A program made the position numbers and the translations under genes. Below are positions 1 through 5,358 of a stretch of DNA of 5,380 bases, in pieces. Where the stretch lies: contig DPJP01000278.1 of NCBI GenBank assembly GCA_003542955.1, forward strand, positions 1 to 5,380. The letters run 5' to 3'. Under the pieces are notes generated by a model, which was not told the DNA's origin, searched no databases, and saw only the letters and a list, made by a program, of their open reading frames with translations. Position 1 is the first letter of the stretch; each line of letters starts with the position of its first letter. Origin of the DNA: Armatimonadota bacterium. GTDB lineage: Bacteria; Armatimonadota; Zipacnadia; Zipacnadales; UBA11051.

Positions 1-21
1 GAGACGCGCAACTGCAGACCA

Positions 22-52
22 CGACGGCCCCCCGCTGGGCGGGAGGCCGTCG
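22..52 (-). terminator. GC-rich hairpin, possible terminator of the prepilin-like gene
   Basis: Bases 22-29 pair perfectly with 45-52 (8 bp). After one C-A mismatch (30/44), bases 31-34 pair with 40-43, leaving a 5-base loop. The hairpin starts 28 bases past the stop codon of the minus-strand gene at 81-719, where a transcription terminator would be expected. No T-run follows the stem on either strand, so it is not a canonical intrinsic terminator. It could instead stabilise the 3' end of the mRNA. The structure is directly visible; the role is inferred. Confidence 0.45.
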
Positions 53-80
53 GTTCACACACACCCAGCGTGGCGGGCAG

Positions 81-719
81 CTACTTGAACGCGGCAACCG
101 CCGGCTGCGTGATCTTCTTGACGTGACCGTCGAGGAACACGACATTCATCGAGGCGATGCCGCTCTCGTGAATCATAATCCCCGTCGGCTGGCTGAAGAA
201 GTCCGACATCAGCCAGTAGTCGGTCGGGTCCTGCTCGGTCAGGATGCGCGTGTAGTTGCCCCAAACCCGCTGGCGGATGAACTGCCAGTCGATCCAGGTT
301 TGTTGGTTCGGCTGACCGGGAGTGACGCTGCCGGGCAACCCGTCGAAGGAGAAGATGTAGTAGCCAATGTTGCCCGCCGCCCAGTTGGCCTCCGTCGGCA
401 GCAACGCGCTGAAGCCGTACTTGACGGCGGAGGGGCAGTAGAAGATGCCGCGGTTCTTCACGTATGGGTCGAGCTGCCTGACCAGGCGGATATGCGGGTT
501 GGACGCGTGGTTGTCACACGGAAAGAACTCGTCGTAGTCGGATGCATACATGTGACAGGCCAGGCCGAGTTGCTTGAGGTTCGAGATACATGTTGTGGCC
601 CGAGCGGATTCCCTGGCCCGGGCGAAGACGGGGAACAGAATTGCTGCCAGGATTGCGATGATGGCGATGACGACCAGCAGCTCAATGAGAGTGAAGCCCA
701 TTCGATGCGAGCGGTGCAT
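81..719 (-). CDS. Prepilin-like protein with type IV pilin N-terminal methylation motif (DUF1559-like)
   Basis: A 212-residue protein with a type III (prepilin) signal. The 8-residue basic leader ends in Gly8, followed by Phe9 and the conserved Glu13 at mature position +5. Residues 9-33 form the hydrophobic helix that anchors such proteins in the inner membrane. A prepilin peptidase should cut after Gly8 and methylate Phe9. The helix continues into FARARESAR and an [19 protein letters not shown] segment (46-64), typical of pseudopilin-like families in Armatimonadota and Planctomycetota. The C-terminus has FLDGHVKK (195-202), as in the H-X9-DG prepilin-associated domain, but Gly187 stands where the His should be; the nearest His (184) is 12 residues before the DG. 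The start at 719 is supported by GGAGGG (725-730) five bases upstream; Met7 is an internal alternative with a worse fit. The gene has its own promoter-like site, so it need not depend on the GH172 gene upstream. Family membership is well supported. Whether it builds a pilus, a secretion pseudopilus or something else is unknown. Confidence 0.9.
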   Translation of the reverse strand: MHRSHRMGFTLIELLVVIAIIAILAAILFPVFARARESARATTCISNLKQLGLACHMYASDYDEFFPCDNHASNPHIRLVRQLDPYVKNRGIFYCPSAVKYGFSALLPTEANWAAGNIGYYIFSFDGLPGSVTPGQPNQQTWIDWQFIRQRVWGNYTRILTEQDPTDYWLMSDFFSQPTGIMIHESGIASMNVVFLDGHVKKITQPAVAAFK

Positions 720-744
720 GAGTACCCTCCATCACTATGCATTG

Positions 745-768
745 AGGGGCCGGTTGCTCTGGTCCCCT
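745..768 (-). other. Hairpin at the predicted 5' end of the prepilin-like mRNA
   Basis: Bases 745-749 pair with 764-768, and 750-751 with 761-762, with T763 bulged and a 9-base loop. If transcription starts near 771, as the promoter at 778-806 predicts, the stem lies at the extreme 5' end of the transcript. A 5' stem there could protect the mRNA. It lies about 25 bases before the start codon and leaves the Shine-Dalgarno at 725-730 free. The pairing is visible; the function is inferred. Confidence 0.3.
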
Positions 769-777
769 TGCCTCCAC

Positions 778-806
778 ATTGTACTCCCGGCCGAGACGAC
801 TGTCGA
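778..806 (-). promoter_or_regulatory. Sigma70-like promoter for the prepilin-like gene at 81-719
   Basis: On the minus strand, TCGACA (801-806; five of six match TTGACA) and TACAAT (778-783; five of six match TATAAT) are separated by exactly 17 bases. The predicted transcript starts near 771 and has a leader of about 50 bases before the ATG at 719. The site lies 34 bases past the GH172 stop codon, which suggests the prepilin-like gene can be transcribed separately. Matches this good can arise by chance, but position, orientation and spacing all agree. Confidence 0.6.
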
Positions 807-839
807 CACACCAGATGCAACAATGCCGTGGCGGTGTCC

Positions 840-1889
840 TCACCGACTCCAGCGCAGGTGCAACGGCGGCATTTGCGGGAACGCCGCATGCGGCTCGATC
901 TGGTACCAGTAGCCCACTGAACTGATGTCATCAGTCAGCGGCTCGTAGCAGCCGTTCGGCCACCAGCCGAGTTCCTGGATGGTCACCCGCAGGTTCTCGT
1001 CGAACCTGATCGGGTCCATGATATGCCAGCGGTACAGCCCGTGCTTGGGGACCTTCCCCTCCTCCTTCTGCCACAGCGGGTACCCCAGGAAGGGTGTTGA
1101 GAAGGTATCGCCAAAGCACCAGGCTCCCCCGAAGTAGTCCTCCGTGCCGGTGCCGCAGATGGTCGGGTACTGCCCATCGCCGTCGATGTAGAACTTGACC
1201 TCGCCCTCGCCCCACCAGCCGTCGGAGAACTGCACCCAGGCAAGATAGGTACCCACGTACTGGCCCTTCCCATGCACGTTATCAAGAATAACGTGCTCGG
1301 GCAGCTCGCGAGTTCCCATGGCTCGGCGCCATTGCGCGTGCAGGTAGGCCGCATCGGCGGCGACATCGGTCTCGGCGTATGTAATCTGGTAGTAGAAGCC
1401 GCCGATATCCTCCCATCTCTGGTTCTCGATGGTGATCCTGGCTCCCGCTCGGAACGGCATCGGCCAGTAGCAGTTGAACCCGCCGCTGGGGTTGACCGAG
1501 ATCGGCAGCGAGTTGACCTTCGTGCGCAACGAATGCCCGCAGCAGAAGAAGTCGCCCAGCGGGACTTCGACCGACGGCGTCTCTTCTCCATCCCAGTACA
1601 TGCGCAGGATGCAGTCGCGGTAGGCGGTCTCGCGGACGGTGCACCAGATATGCTGGATGACGCCCGAACCGCTGATATCGGCGAGCGTTGTGGTCTCGCC
1701 TGCCGGCAGGCCGATGTGTGCCTTGACCTTCCAGCCCTCCCCGAGCATCGCCGCGGCCCCGCCCTCCGGGATGGCCTTCGCTCCGCCGCCCTTTGCGCCG
1801 TCGGGGTTCTCCGCTGTTATCGAGCGGGTCCTCGCGTCGGCGAGGAATGGAACCCCGCCGAGACCAAACTGGAAGCCACCGTTGAACAT
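840..1889 (-). CDS. DUF2961 / glycoside hydrolase family 172 protein
   Basis: A 349-residue protein of the DUF2961 family, now GH172. Characterised members include a bacterial difructose dianhydride I synthase/hydrolase (an alpha-D-fructofuranosidase) and enzymes that cleave D-arabinofuranosides. Family hallmarks in order: an N-terminal LADARTRSITAENP segment (16-29); GSGVIQHIW (74-82); RMYWDGEETPSVEVPLGDFF (96-115); FNCYWPMPFR (138-147); WWGEGEVKFYIDGDG (225-239); GTGTEDYFGGAW (246-257); and HGLYRWHIMDPIRF (283-296). The family uses two glutamates; here Glu228 or Glu230 and Glu250 are the obvious candidates for acid/base and nucleophile. Length is normal for a one-domain member. The N-terminus shows no signal peptide or membrane helix, so it should act in the cytoplasm unless exported another way. 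The start is set by GGAAGGAG (1897-1904) seven bases upstream of the ATG. No promoter was recognised upstream. The family call is firm; the substrate is not predictable from sequence alone. Confidence 0.94.
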   Translation of the reverse strand: MFNGGFQFGLGGVPFLADARTRSITAENPDGAKGGGAKAIPEGGAAAMLGEGWKVKAHIGLPAGETTTLADISGSGVIQHIWCTVRETAYRDCILRMYWDGEETPSVEVPLGDFFCCGHSLRTKVNSLPISVNPSGGFNCYWPMPFRAGARITIENQRWEDIGGFYYQITYAETDVAADAAYLHAQWRRAMGTRELPEHVILDNVHGKGQYVGTYLAWVQFSDGWWGEGEVKFYIDGDGQYPTICGTGTEDYFGGAWCFGDTFSTPFLGYPLWQKEEGKVPKHGLYRWHIMDPIRFDENLRVTIQELGWWPNGCYEPLTDDISSVGYWYQIEPHAAFPQMPPLHLRWSR

Positions 1890-2001
1890 GGAACCGCTCC
1901 TTCCGGCGCTATGCCACGCGGCAGCGGCACGGCCTGTTGCCGCATGGGGGTGTTACGGGGCAGTGTTCGCGGGCGGGGGCGAGGAGTCCTGCCGCAGGCG
2001 G

Positions 2002-2018
2002 ATTGCCAGATGGGCAAT
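2002..2018. promoter_or_regulatory. Operator-like inverted repeat ATTGCC-N5-GGCAAT
   Basis: A perfect 6-base inverted repeat (2002-2007 with 2013-2018) with a 5-base centre. It lies 113 bases upstream of the GH172 start and 130 bases upstream of the prepilin-like start. A 17-base dyad in a divergent promoter region next to a carbohydrate-active enzyme is the kind of site a dimeric sugar-responsive repressor would bind, but no regulator gene is in the window. A chance palindrome is quite possible. Confidence 0.25.
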
Positions 2019-2133
2019 GACGGCACGCCCATGTGTGCTCTACACGAATGAAGCAGGATGTATCGTAGTGCACCACGAATAGGGTTCTACGTGCAGTGCC
2101 GCGCTACGTATCGTAGAGAACTCAAGGACGGAT

Positions 2134-2139
2134 GGGGGT
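2134..2139 (+). promoter_or_regulatory. Ribosome binding site that decides the second prepilin start
   Basis: GGGGGT lies eight bases before the ATG at 2148 and resembles the GGAGGT Shine-Dalgarno core. The same frame is open back to an ATG at 2058, which would add 30 residues ahead of the prepilin leader. Prepilin leaders are normally short and basic, so the 2148 start (MRRDRG, then FTLIE) is the biologically sensible one. Confidence 0.65.
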
Positions 2140-2147
2140 CATCTATC

Positions 2148-2762
2148 ATGCGGAGAGACAGAGGCTTCACCCTGATTGAGCTGCTCGTGGTCATCGCCAT
2201 CATCGCGATCCTGGCAGCCATACTGTTCCCCGTCTTCGCCAGGGCGCGAGAGAAGGCCCGGCAGTCGAGTTGCCAGAGTAATCTGAAGCAGATAGGTCTG
2301 GCATGGCACATGTACGCTCAGGACTATGATGAGATGCATTTGCGGGCGCACGGCGGGGAGGATCAGCGCCCGCTGTGGACGGATGCCGTAGCACCGTATA
2401 TCAAGAACACGCAGTTGTTCATCTGCCCCAGCGAGCGCAACCGGGTCATGTCCGGCGGGTACGACCCCGTACAGCAGGTGACCACGGGGTACGGCATCTA
2501 CTGCGCCCACTTCGGGCAGTCCATGGGCCAGTACAACCACCCGGCCGAGACATGCATTGTTGTGGATGCGACGGGGTTCCGGACGCACATCCCCGTCTGC
2601 GGGCTCAACCTCTCGGGCGGCTCAACATGCGCGGACGGCAGTGTCGGTTTCGTGGCGACTCGCCACAACGGCATGGCGAACTTCCTGTTCATGGATGGTC
2701 ATGTGAAGGCGTACAATCCCAGGCAGCTGTACGACAACCCGGTGCACTTCACGCGCAACTAG
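2148..2762 (+). CDS. Prepilin-like protein with H-X9-DG C-terminal motif (DUF1559-like)
   Basis: A 204-residue protein starting with a 6-residue basic leader (MRRDRG). Phe7 and Glu11 take the +1 and +5 positions of a type IV prepilin, followed by a hydrophobic helix at about residues 7-31. Cleavage is expected after Gly6, leaving the protein in the inner membrane with its C-terminal domain outside the cytoplasm. Residues 44-62 ([19 protein letters not shown]) are the family's second signature. The C-terminus carries the full H-X9-DG motif: His173, nine residues, Asp183-Gly184, then HVK. Several cysteines occur in the globular part and could form disulfides. Residues 6-35 are identical to residues 8-37 of the prepilin-like protein encoded at 81-719, while the rest diverges, so the two are paralogues. 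The gene points away from GH172 and is alone in its transcription unit. It could be a pseudopilin, a minor pilin or a surface sensor; the exact role is unknown. Confidence 0.92.
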   Translation: MRRDRGFTLIELLVVIAIIAILAAILFPVFARAREKARQSSCQSNLKQIGLAWHMYAQDYDEMHLRAHGGEDQRPLWTDAVAPYIKNTQLFICPSERNRVMSGGYDPVQQVTTGYGIYCAHFGQSMGQYNHPAETCIVVDATGFRTHIPVCGLNLSGGSTCADGSVGFVATRHNGMANFLFMDGHVKAYNPRQLYDNPVHFTRN

Positions 2763-2790
2763 CCACAGCGGGCCGTCTGCGCCCGGCAGC

Positions 2791-2816
2791 TCGCCCCACT
2801 GGGTCCGCCGGGGCGG
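2791..2816 (+). terminator. Weak stem-loop after the second prepilin-like gene
   Basis: Bases 2792-2797 pair with 2810-2815 (CGCCCC/GGGGCG), extended by a T-G wobble at 2791/2816, around a 12-base loop. It lies 28 bases past the stop at 2762 and before the next promoter, which suits a terminator. The stem is short, the loop large and no T-run follows, so support is weak. Confidence 0.25.
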
Positions 2817-2844
2817 TCTCCCTGCCAAAGCGAGAGAGCGCCAT

Positions 2845-2873
2845 TAGACAAACCACCCGCGATATGGCATAAT
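2845..2873 (+). promoter_or_regulatory. Sigma70-like promoter for the fused E1 gene
   Basis: TAGACA (2845-2850; five of six match TTGACA) and CATAAT (2868-2873; five of six match TATAAT) are separated by exactly 17 bases. The site lies in an AT-richer patch of an otherwise GC-rich gap. The predicted start is near 2880, giving a leader of about 118 bases before the ATG at 2998. It is correctly oriented, lies 82 bases beyond the previous gene, and is the best promoter match in the window. Confidence 0.65.
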
Positions 2874-2914
2874 TGGCGCAGTCGGACCCACGGCTCTGCG
2901 TTCCCAGCATGCTC

Positions 2915-2943
2915 GGGCCGGCGCCGCCGCAGCGCGCCGGTCC
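2915..2943 (+). other. Leader hairpin 1 upstream of the fused E1 gene
   Basis: Bases 2915-2924 pair with 2934-2943 over ten positions (one G-T wobble) around a 9-base loop. The stem is very GC-rich and is followed by ATATTT. It lies inside the predicted E1 mRNA leader, about 35 bases from its 5' end. It could pause or terminate transcription, or protect the mRNA. The three-T run is too short for a confident terminator call. The pairing is visible; the role is inferred. Confidence 0.4.
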
Positions 2944-2951
2944 ATATTTCT

Positions 2952-2970
2952 GCGTGCGCGCCCCGCACGC
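2952..2970 (+). other. Leader hairpin 2 just upstream of the E1 ribosome binding site
   Basis: GCGTGCG (2952-2958) pairs with CGCACGC (2964-2970) around a 5-base loop. The stem ends 14 bases before the GAAGGT Shine-Dalgarno (2985-2990), which sits in an unstructured A-rich stretch. It may keep the ribosome site open or respond to a signal together with hairpin 1. Part of its right side (2958-2962) could pair instead with 2920-2924 in hairpin 1, so alternative folds are possible. No known riboswitch class is recognised. Confidence 0.35.
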
Positions 2971-2997
2971 GCAAACACACATAAGAAGGTAACAGCC

Positions 2998-5289
2998 ATG
3001 CCCAAAGACTTCGATGTCCTCCCCAGCTTTCAGCGAGGGACGATCGAGATCCCGCCCATTCCACAATTCGTCTTCGATAGAGACCTCGAGAGCGAACTCG
3101 CAGCCGGGCTGACCGCCGCCGACGCGATCACGCTCTATGACCACATGCTGCATGTGCGGCTGTTCGAGGAGACGATCGTTCAGCTCAAGAGCGGCCGCTA
3201 CAAGCCGATTCCGGACTTCCGCTTCATCGGCGCGACGCACCTGTCAATCGGCCAGGAGGCCATCGCAGTCGGCGCGATGGCGGCCATCAATCCCGATGAC
3301 TACATCACCTCGACCCACCGCGGCCACGGCCACTCGATTGCGAAGGTCGCCCTGGCGCTCGAGACGGCGTCGACGGAGCAACTGCTCGGCTTCCTGGGCG
3401 ACAGCGCAAGCAAGTACGAGATTGATGAAGCGAGCCGCGAGAGCATCCACACCGCCGCGATGCAGGAGCACCTGTTCCGCACCTTCGCCGAGTTGTTCGG
3501 CAAGGAGGAGGGCTACTGCCGCGGCCGTGGCGGCGGAATGCATATCGCCGACTTCCACTTCGGCCACCTGGGCGCAAACGCAATTGTCGGAGGCTCTTAT
3601 GCGATGGCTGCCGGCGCGGCGATGGCAGCCTCCAAGCTCAAGGATGGCAAGGTCTGCCTCTCGCTGGTCGGCGACGGCGCGACCAACAACGGCATCGCCC
3701 ATGAGGCATACAACTTCGCCACGATGGCGCAATTCGAGGACGGCTGCCCCGTCATCTATCTGATCGAGAACAATCAGTACGGCATGACCGGGCAACAGGT
3801 CGGAGAGGTCACCGGCACGTTGCGCCTGGCCCGCCGCGGGGCAGGCTACAACGATGTCAACATGCATGCGGAGGTTGTCAACGGCATGGACCCGCTGGCG
3901 GTGCGCGACGCAGTCAGGCGCGCGGCGGAGAAGTGCCGCAATGGCGAGGGGCCGGTGCTGCTCGAGTGTCTCACCTATCGCTTCAAGGGCCATTCACTCT
4001 CGGACAACTGCGAGGCATATCGCAGTGATACCGAGGAGTGCGCGTGGATGGATGTGGACCCGCTGAAGACCTTCCCCGAGGCGCTCATCGCCGCGGGCGT
4101 ATTGGATCAGGCCGGAGTTGAACAACGGCAGGCAGCCGCGCAGGCGCGCATAGAGCAAGCCGCCGTGGCAGCCGCGGCCGGCACCGACCCGGACCCATCC
4201 ACCATCTATGAGGGTCTGCTGGCAGACAGCACCTCGGAGAACATCGGCGATGAGTGGAAGACGCCCGAGGGCGAGCTGCTCTCCGAACCGAGCAAGGCCC
4301 GCCGCGACGGTCAGGGCCGCATTCTCGTCCGCCACGCGGTGGCGGAGGCGCTGATGGAGGAGATGCTGCGCGACCGGCGCGTGGTGGTCTACGGGGAGGA
4401 TGTGGCCGACTACGGCGGGGCCTTCGGCGCCACGCGTGGGCTGATTGATCTGTTCGGCCGCCAGCGCGTCTTCAACACCGCGATTTCGGAGGCAGCAATC
4501 TGCGGCACCGCCGCGGGGGCCTCGATGGCCGGGCTGCGCCCCGTCGCCGAGATCATGTATATCGACTTTGTGCTGATGGCGATGGACCAGATCGGCAACC
4601 AGGCCGCCAAGAACCGCTACATGTTCGGCGGCAAGGCGACACTGCCGATGGTCATCCGCACCAGCGTCGGTGGCGGCAAGGGCTACGCCGGGCAGCACTC
4701 GCAGAGCCTCGAGGCCGTTGTCACGATGTTCCCCGGCCTGAAGGTCGTCGCCCCCTCCTCGGGCTATGACCTCAAGGGCCTGCTCAAGAGCGCTATCCGT
4801 GACGATAACCCGGTGATCTTCATCGAGCACCAGCATGTGTATACCTCCAAGGACGCAGTGCCCGAGGAGGAGTACACGATCCCGCTGGGTGAGGGGAAGA
4901 TCTGGCGCGAGGGCTCCGACATCACCGTGGTGGCCTACTCGCACATGCGGCTGGTTGCCGAGGAGGCCGCCGCGATGGCGGAGGAGCAGGGCATCAGCGT
5001 CGAGCTAATCGACCCGCGCACGCTCATCCCGCTGGATGAGAAGATGATCGCCGATTCCGTGCGCAAGACCGGCCATCTACTGATCGTTCAGCAGGCGCCG
5101 GCGACCGGCTGCTTCGGCGAGCATATCGCCTTCAAGGTGCAGGAGGCGTGTTTCGAGGCGCTCAAGCGACCCGTGCGGATCGTCGCTGCGTATGATGTCC
5201 CGCCGCCGATGGCCGCCCCGCTCGAGGAAGAGAACATCCCTTCTCCGGAGAAGGTGCTGCGCAACATCAAGGAAGTCCTCGGCAAGTAG
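2998..5289 (+). CDS. Fused alpha-beta E1 of a thiamine-dependent 2-oxoacid/acetoin dehydrogenase complex
   Basis: A 763-residue protein joining E1 alpha (about 40-370) and E1 beta (about 438-760), normally two genes. E1 decarboxylates a 2-oxoacid (or cleaves acetoin) on thiamine diphosphate and passes the acyl group to the lipoyl arm of E2 in the cytoplasm. Alpha half: HRGHGH (107-112), GYCRGRGGGMHIADF (172-186), the thiamine diphosphate/magnesium motif starting GDG (225-227) and ending ENN (257-259), and the GHSLSD loop (331-336). Beta half: GEDVADYGGAF (466-476); Glu498 in NTAISEAA, equivalent to human E1 beta Glu59; His567 in GQHSQ, equivalent to His128; and a transketolase-like C-terminal domain from about 640 with IDPRTLIPLD (671-680). 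An Ala-rich linker (372-436) joins the halves with no stop or internal start site. Compared with usual E1 alpha there are about 40 extra residues at roughly 117-157. GAAGGT (2985-2990) lies seven bases before the ATG. The beta half looks most like pyruvate/acetoin types, but the substrate is not certain. No E2 or E3 gene follows within the window. Confidence 0.93.
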   Translation: MPKDFDVLPSFQRGTIEIPPIPQFVFDRDLESELAAGLTAADAITLYDHMLHVRLFEETIVQLKSGRYKPIPDFRFIGATHLSIGQEAIAVGAMAAINPDDYITSTHRGHGHSIAKVALALETASTEQLLGFLGDSASKYEIDEASRESIHTAAMQEHLFRTFAELFGKEEGYCRGRGGGMHIADFHFGHLGANAIVGGSYAMAAGAAMAASKLKDGKVCLSLVGDGATNNGIAHEAYNFATMAQFEDGCPVIYLIENNQYGMTGQQVGEVTGTLRLARRGAGYNDVNMHAEVVNGMDPLAVRDAVRRAAEKCRNGEGPVLLECLTYRFKGHSLSDNCEAYRSDTEECAWMDVDPLKTFPEALIAAGVLDQAGVEQRQAAAQARIEQAAVAAAAGTDPDPSTIYEGLLADSTSENIGDEWKTPEGELLSEPSKARRDGQGRILVRHAVAEALMEEMLRDRRVVVYGEDVADYGGAFGATRGLIDLFGRQRVFNTAISEAAICGTAAGASMAGLRPVAEIMYIDFVLMAMDQIGNQAAKNRYMFGGKATLPMVIRTSVGGGKGYAGQHSQSLEAVVTMFPGLKVVAPSSGYDLKGLLKSAIRDDNPVIFIEHQHVYTSKDAVPEEEYTIPLGEGKIWREGSDITVVAYSHMRLVAEEAAAMAEEQGISVELIDPRTLIPLDEKMIADSVRKTGHLLIVQQAPATGCFGEHIAFKVQEACFEALKRPVRIVAAYDVPPPMAAPLEEENIPSPEKVLRNIKEVLGK

Positions 5290-5322
5290 AGTGTCCTGTG
5301 CACGAACCCGAATAACTACCCG

Positions 5323-5350
5323 CGCCCGCGACAGAGCATTGTCGCGGGCG
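5323..5350 (+). terminator. Perfect 11-bp stem-loop after the fused E1 gene
   Basis: Bases 5323-5333 pair perfectly with 5340-5350 around a 6-base loop (GAGCAT). The stem is almost all G-C and begins 34 bases past the stop at 5289. This is the expected place for a terminator, and it suggests that the E1 gene ends its transcript here rather than continuing into an E2 gene. The T-run that would make it a classic intrinsic terminator is missing (TCCAGTTCT follows). Confidence 0.55.
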
Positions 5351-5358
5351 TCCAGTTC

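Larger units (their letters stand above)
1890..2147. other. Divergent intergenic region between the GH172 and second prepilin-like genes
   Basis: This 258-base stretch separates the starts of two divergent genes, so it should hold promoters for both. I found no sigma70-type -35/-10 pair of good quality in either direction. It does contain the 17-base inverted repeat at 2002-2018. Two copies of GTATCGTAG (2060-2068 and 2108-2116) and two of CACGAAT (2043-2049 and 2074-2080) are also present. The second GTATCGTAG copy is half of a palindrome, CTACG-TAT-CGTAG (2104-2116). The open frames crossing the region have no coding features. Either an alternative sigma factor or an activator-dependent promoter would fit. 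Confidence 0.55.

Noticed and set aside
123..920. Plus-strand open frame (265 codons) antisense to the first prepilin-like gene
   Set aside because: Shadow of the real gene; it runs through a promoter-like gap into GH172 and shows no family features.
1988..1998. CCTGC-C-GCAGG palindrome
   Set aside because: A one-base loop cannot form a hairpin, and such short GC palindromes are common by chance at this composition.
1272..2051. Plus-strand open frame (259 codons) antisense to GH172 and running into the intergenic region
   Set aside because: Overlaps conserved GH172 motifs on the other strand. The translation is Arg/Ala/Gly-rich without recognisable motifs.
2058..2147. Upstream extension of the second prepilin-like gene to an ATG at 2058
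   Set aside because: It would put 30 unrelated residues before the prepilin leader. The ATG at 2148 has a Shine-Dalgarno-like GGGGGT and gives a normal 6-residue leader.
3244..3993. Minus-strand open frame (249 codons) inside the E1 alpha half
   Set aside because: Antisense shadow of the thiamine-binding region; low-complexity composition, no domain and no ribosome site seen.
3994..4944. Long minus-strand open frame (316 codons) inside the E1 gene
   Set aside because: It lies wholly antisense to well-conserved E1 motifs. Its translation is rich in H, R, A, G and D with no recognisable domain, as expected of an antisense frame in GC-rich coding DNA.
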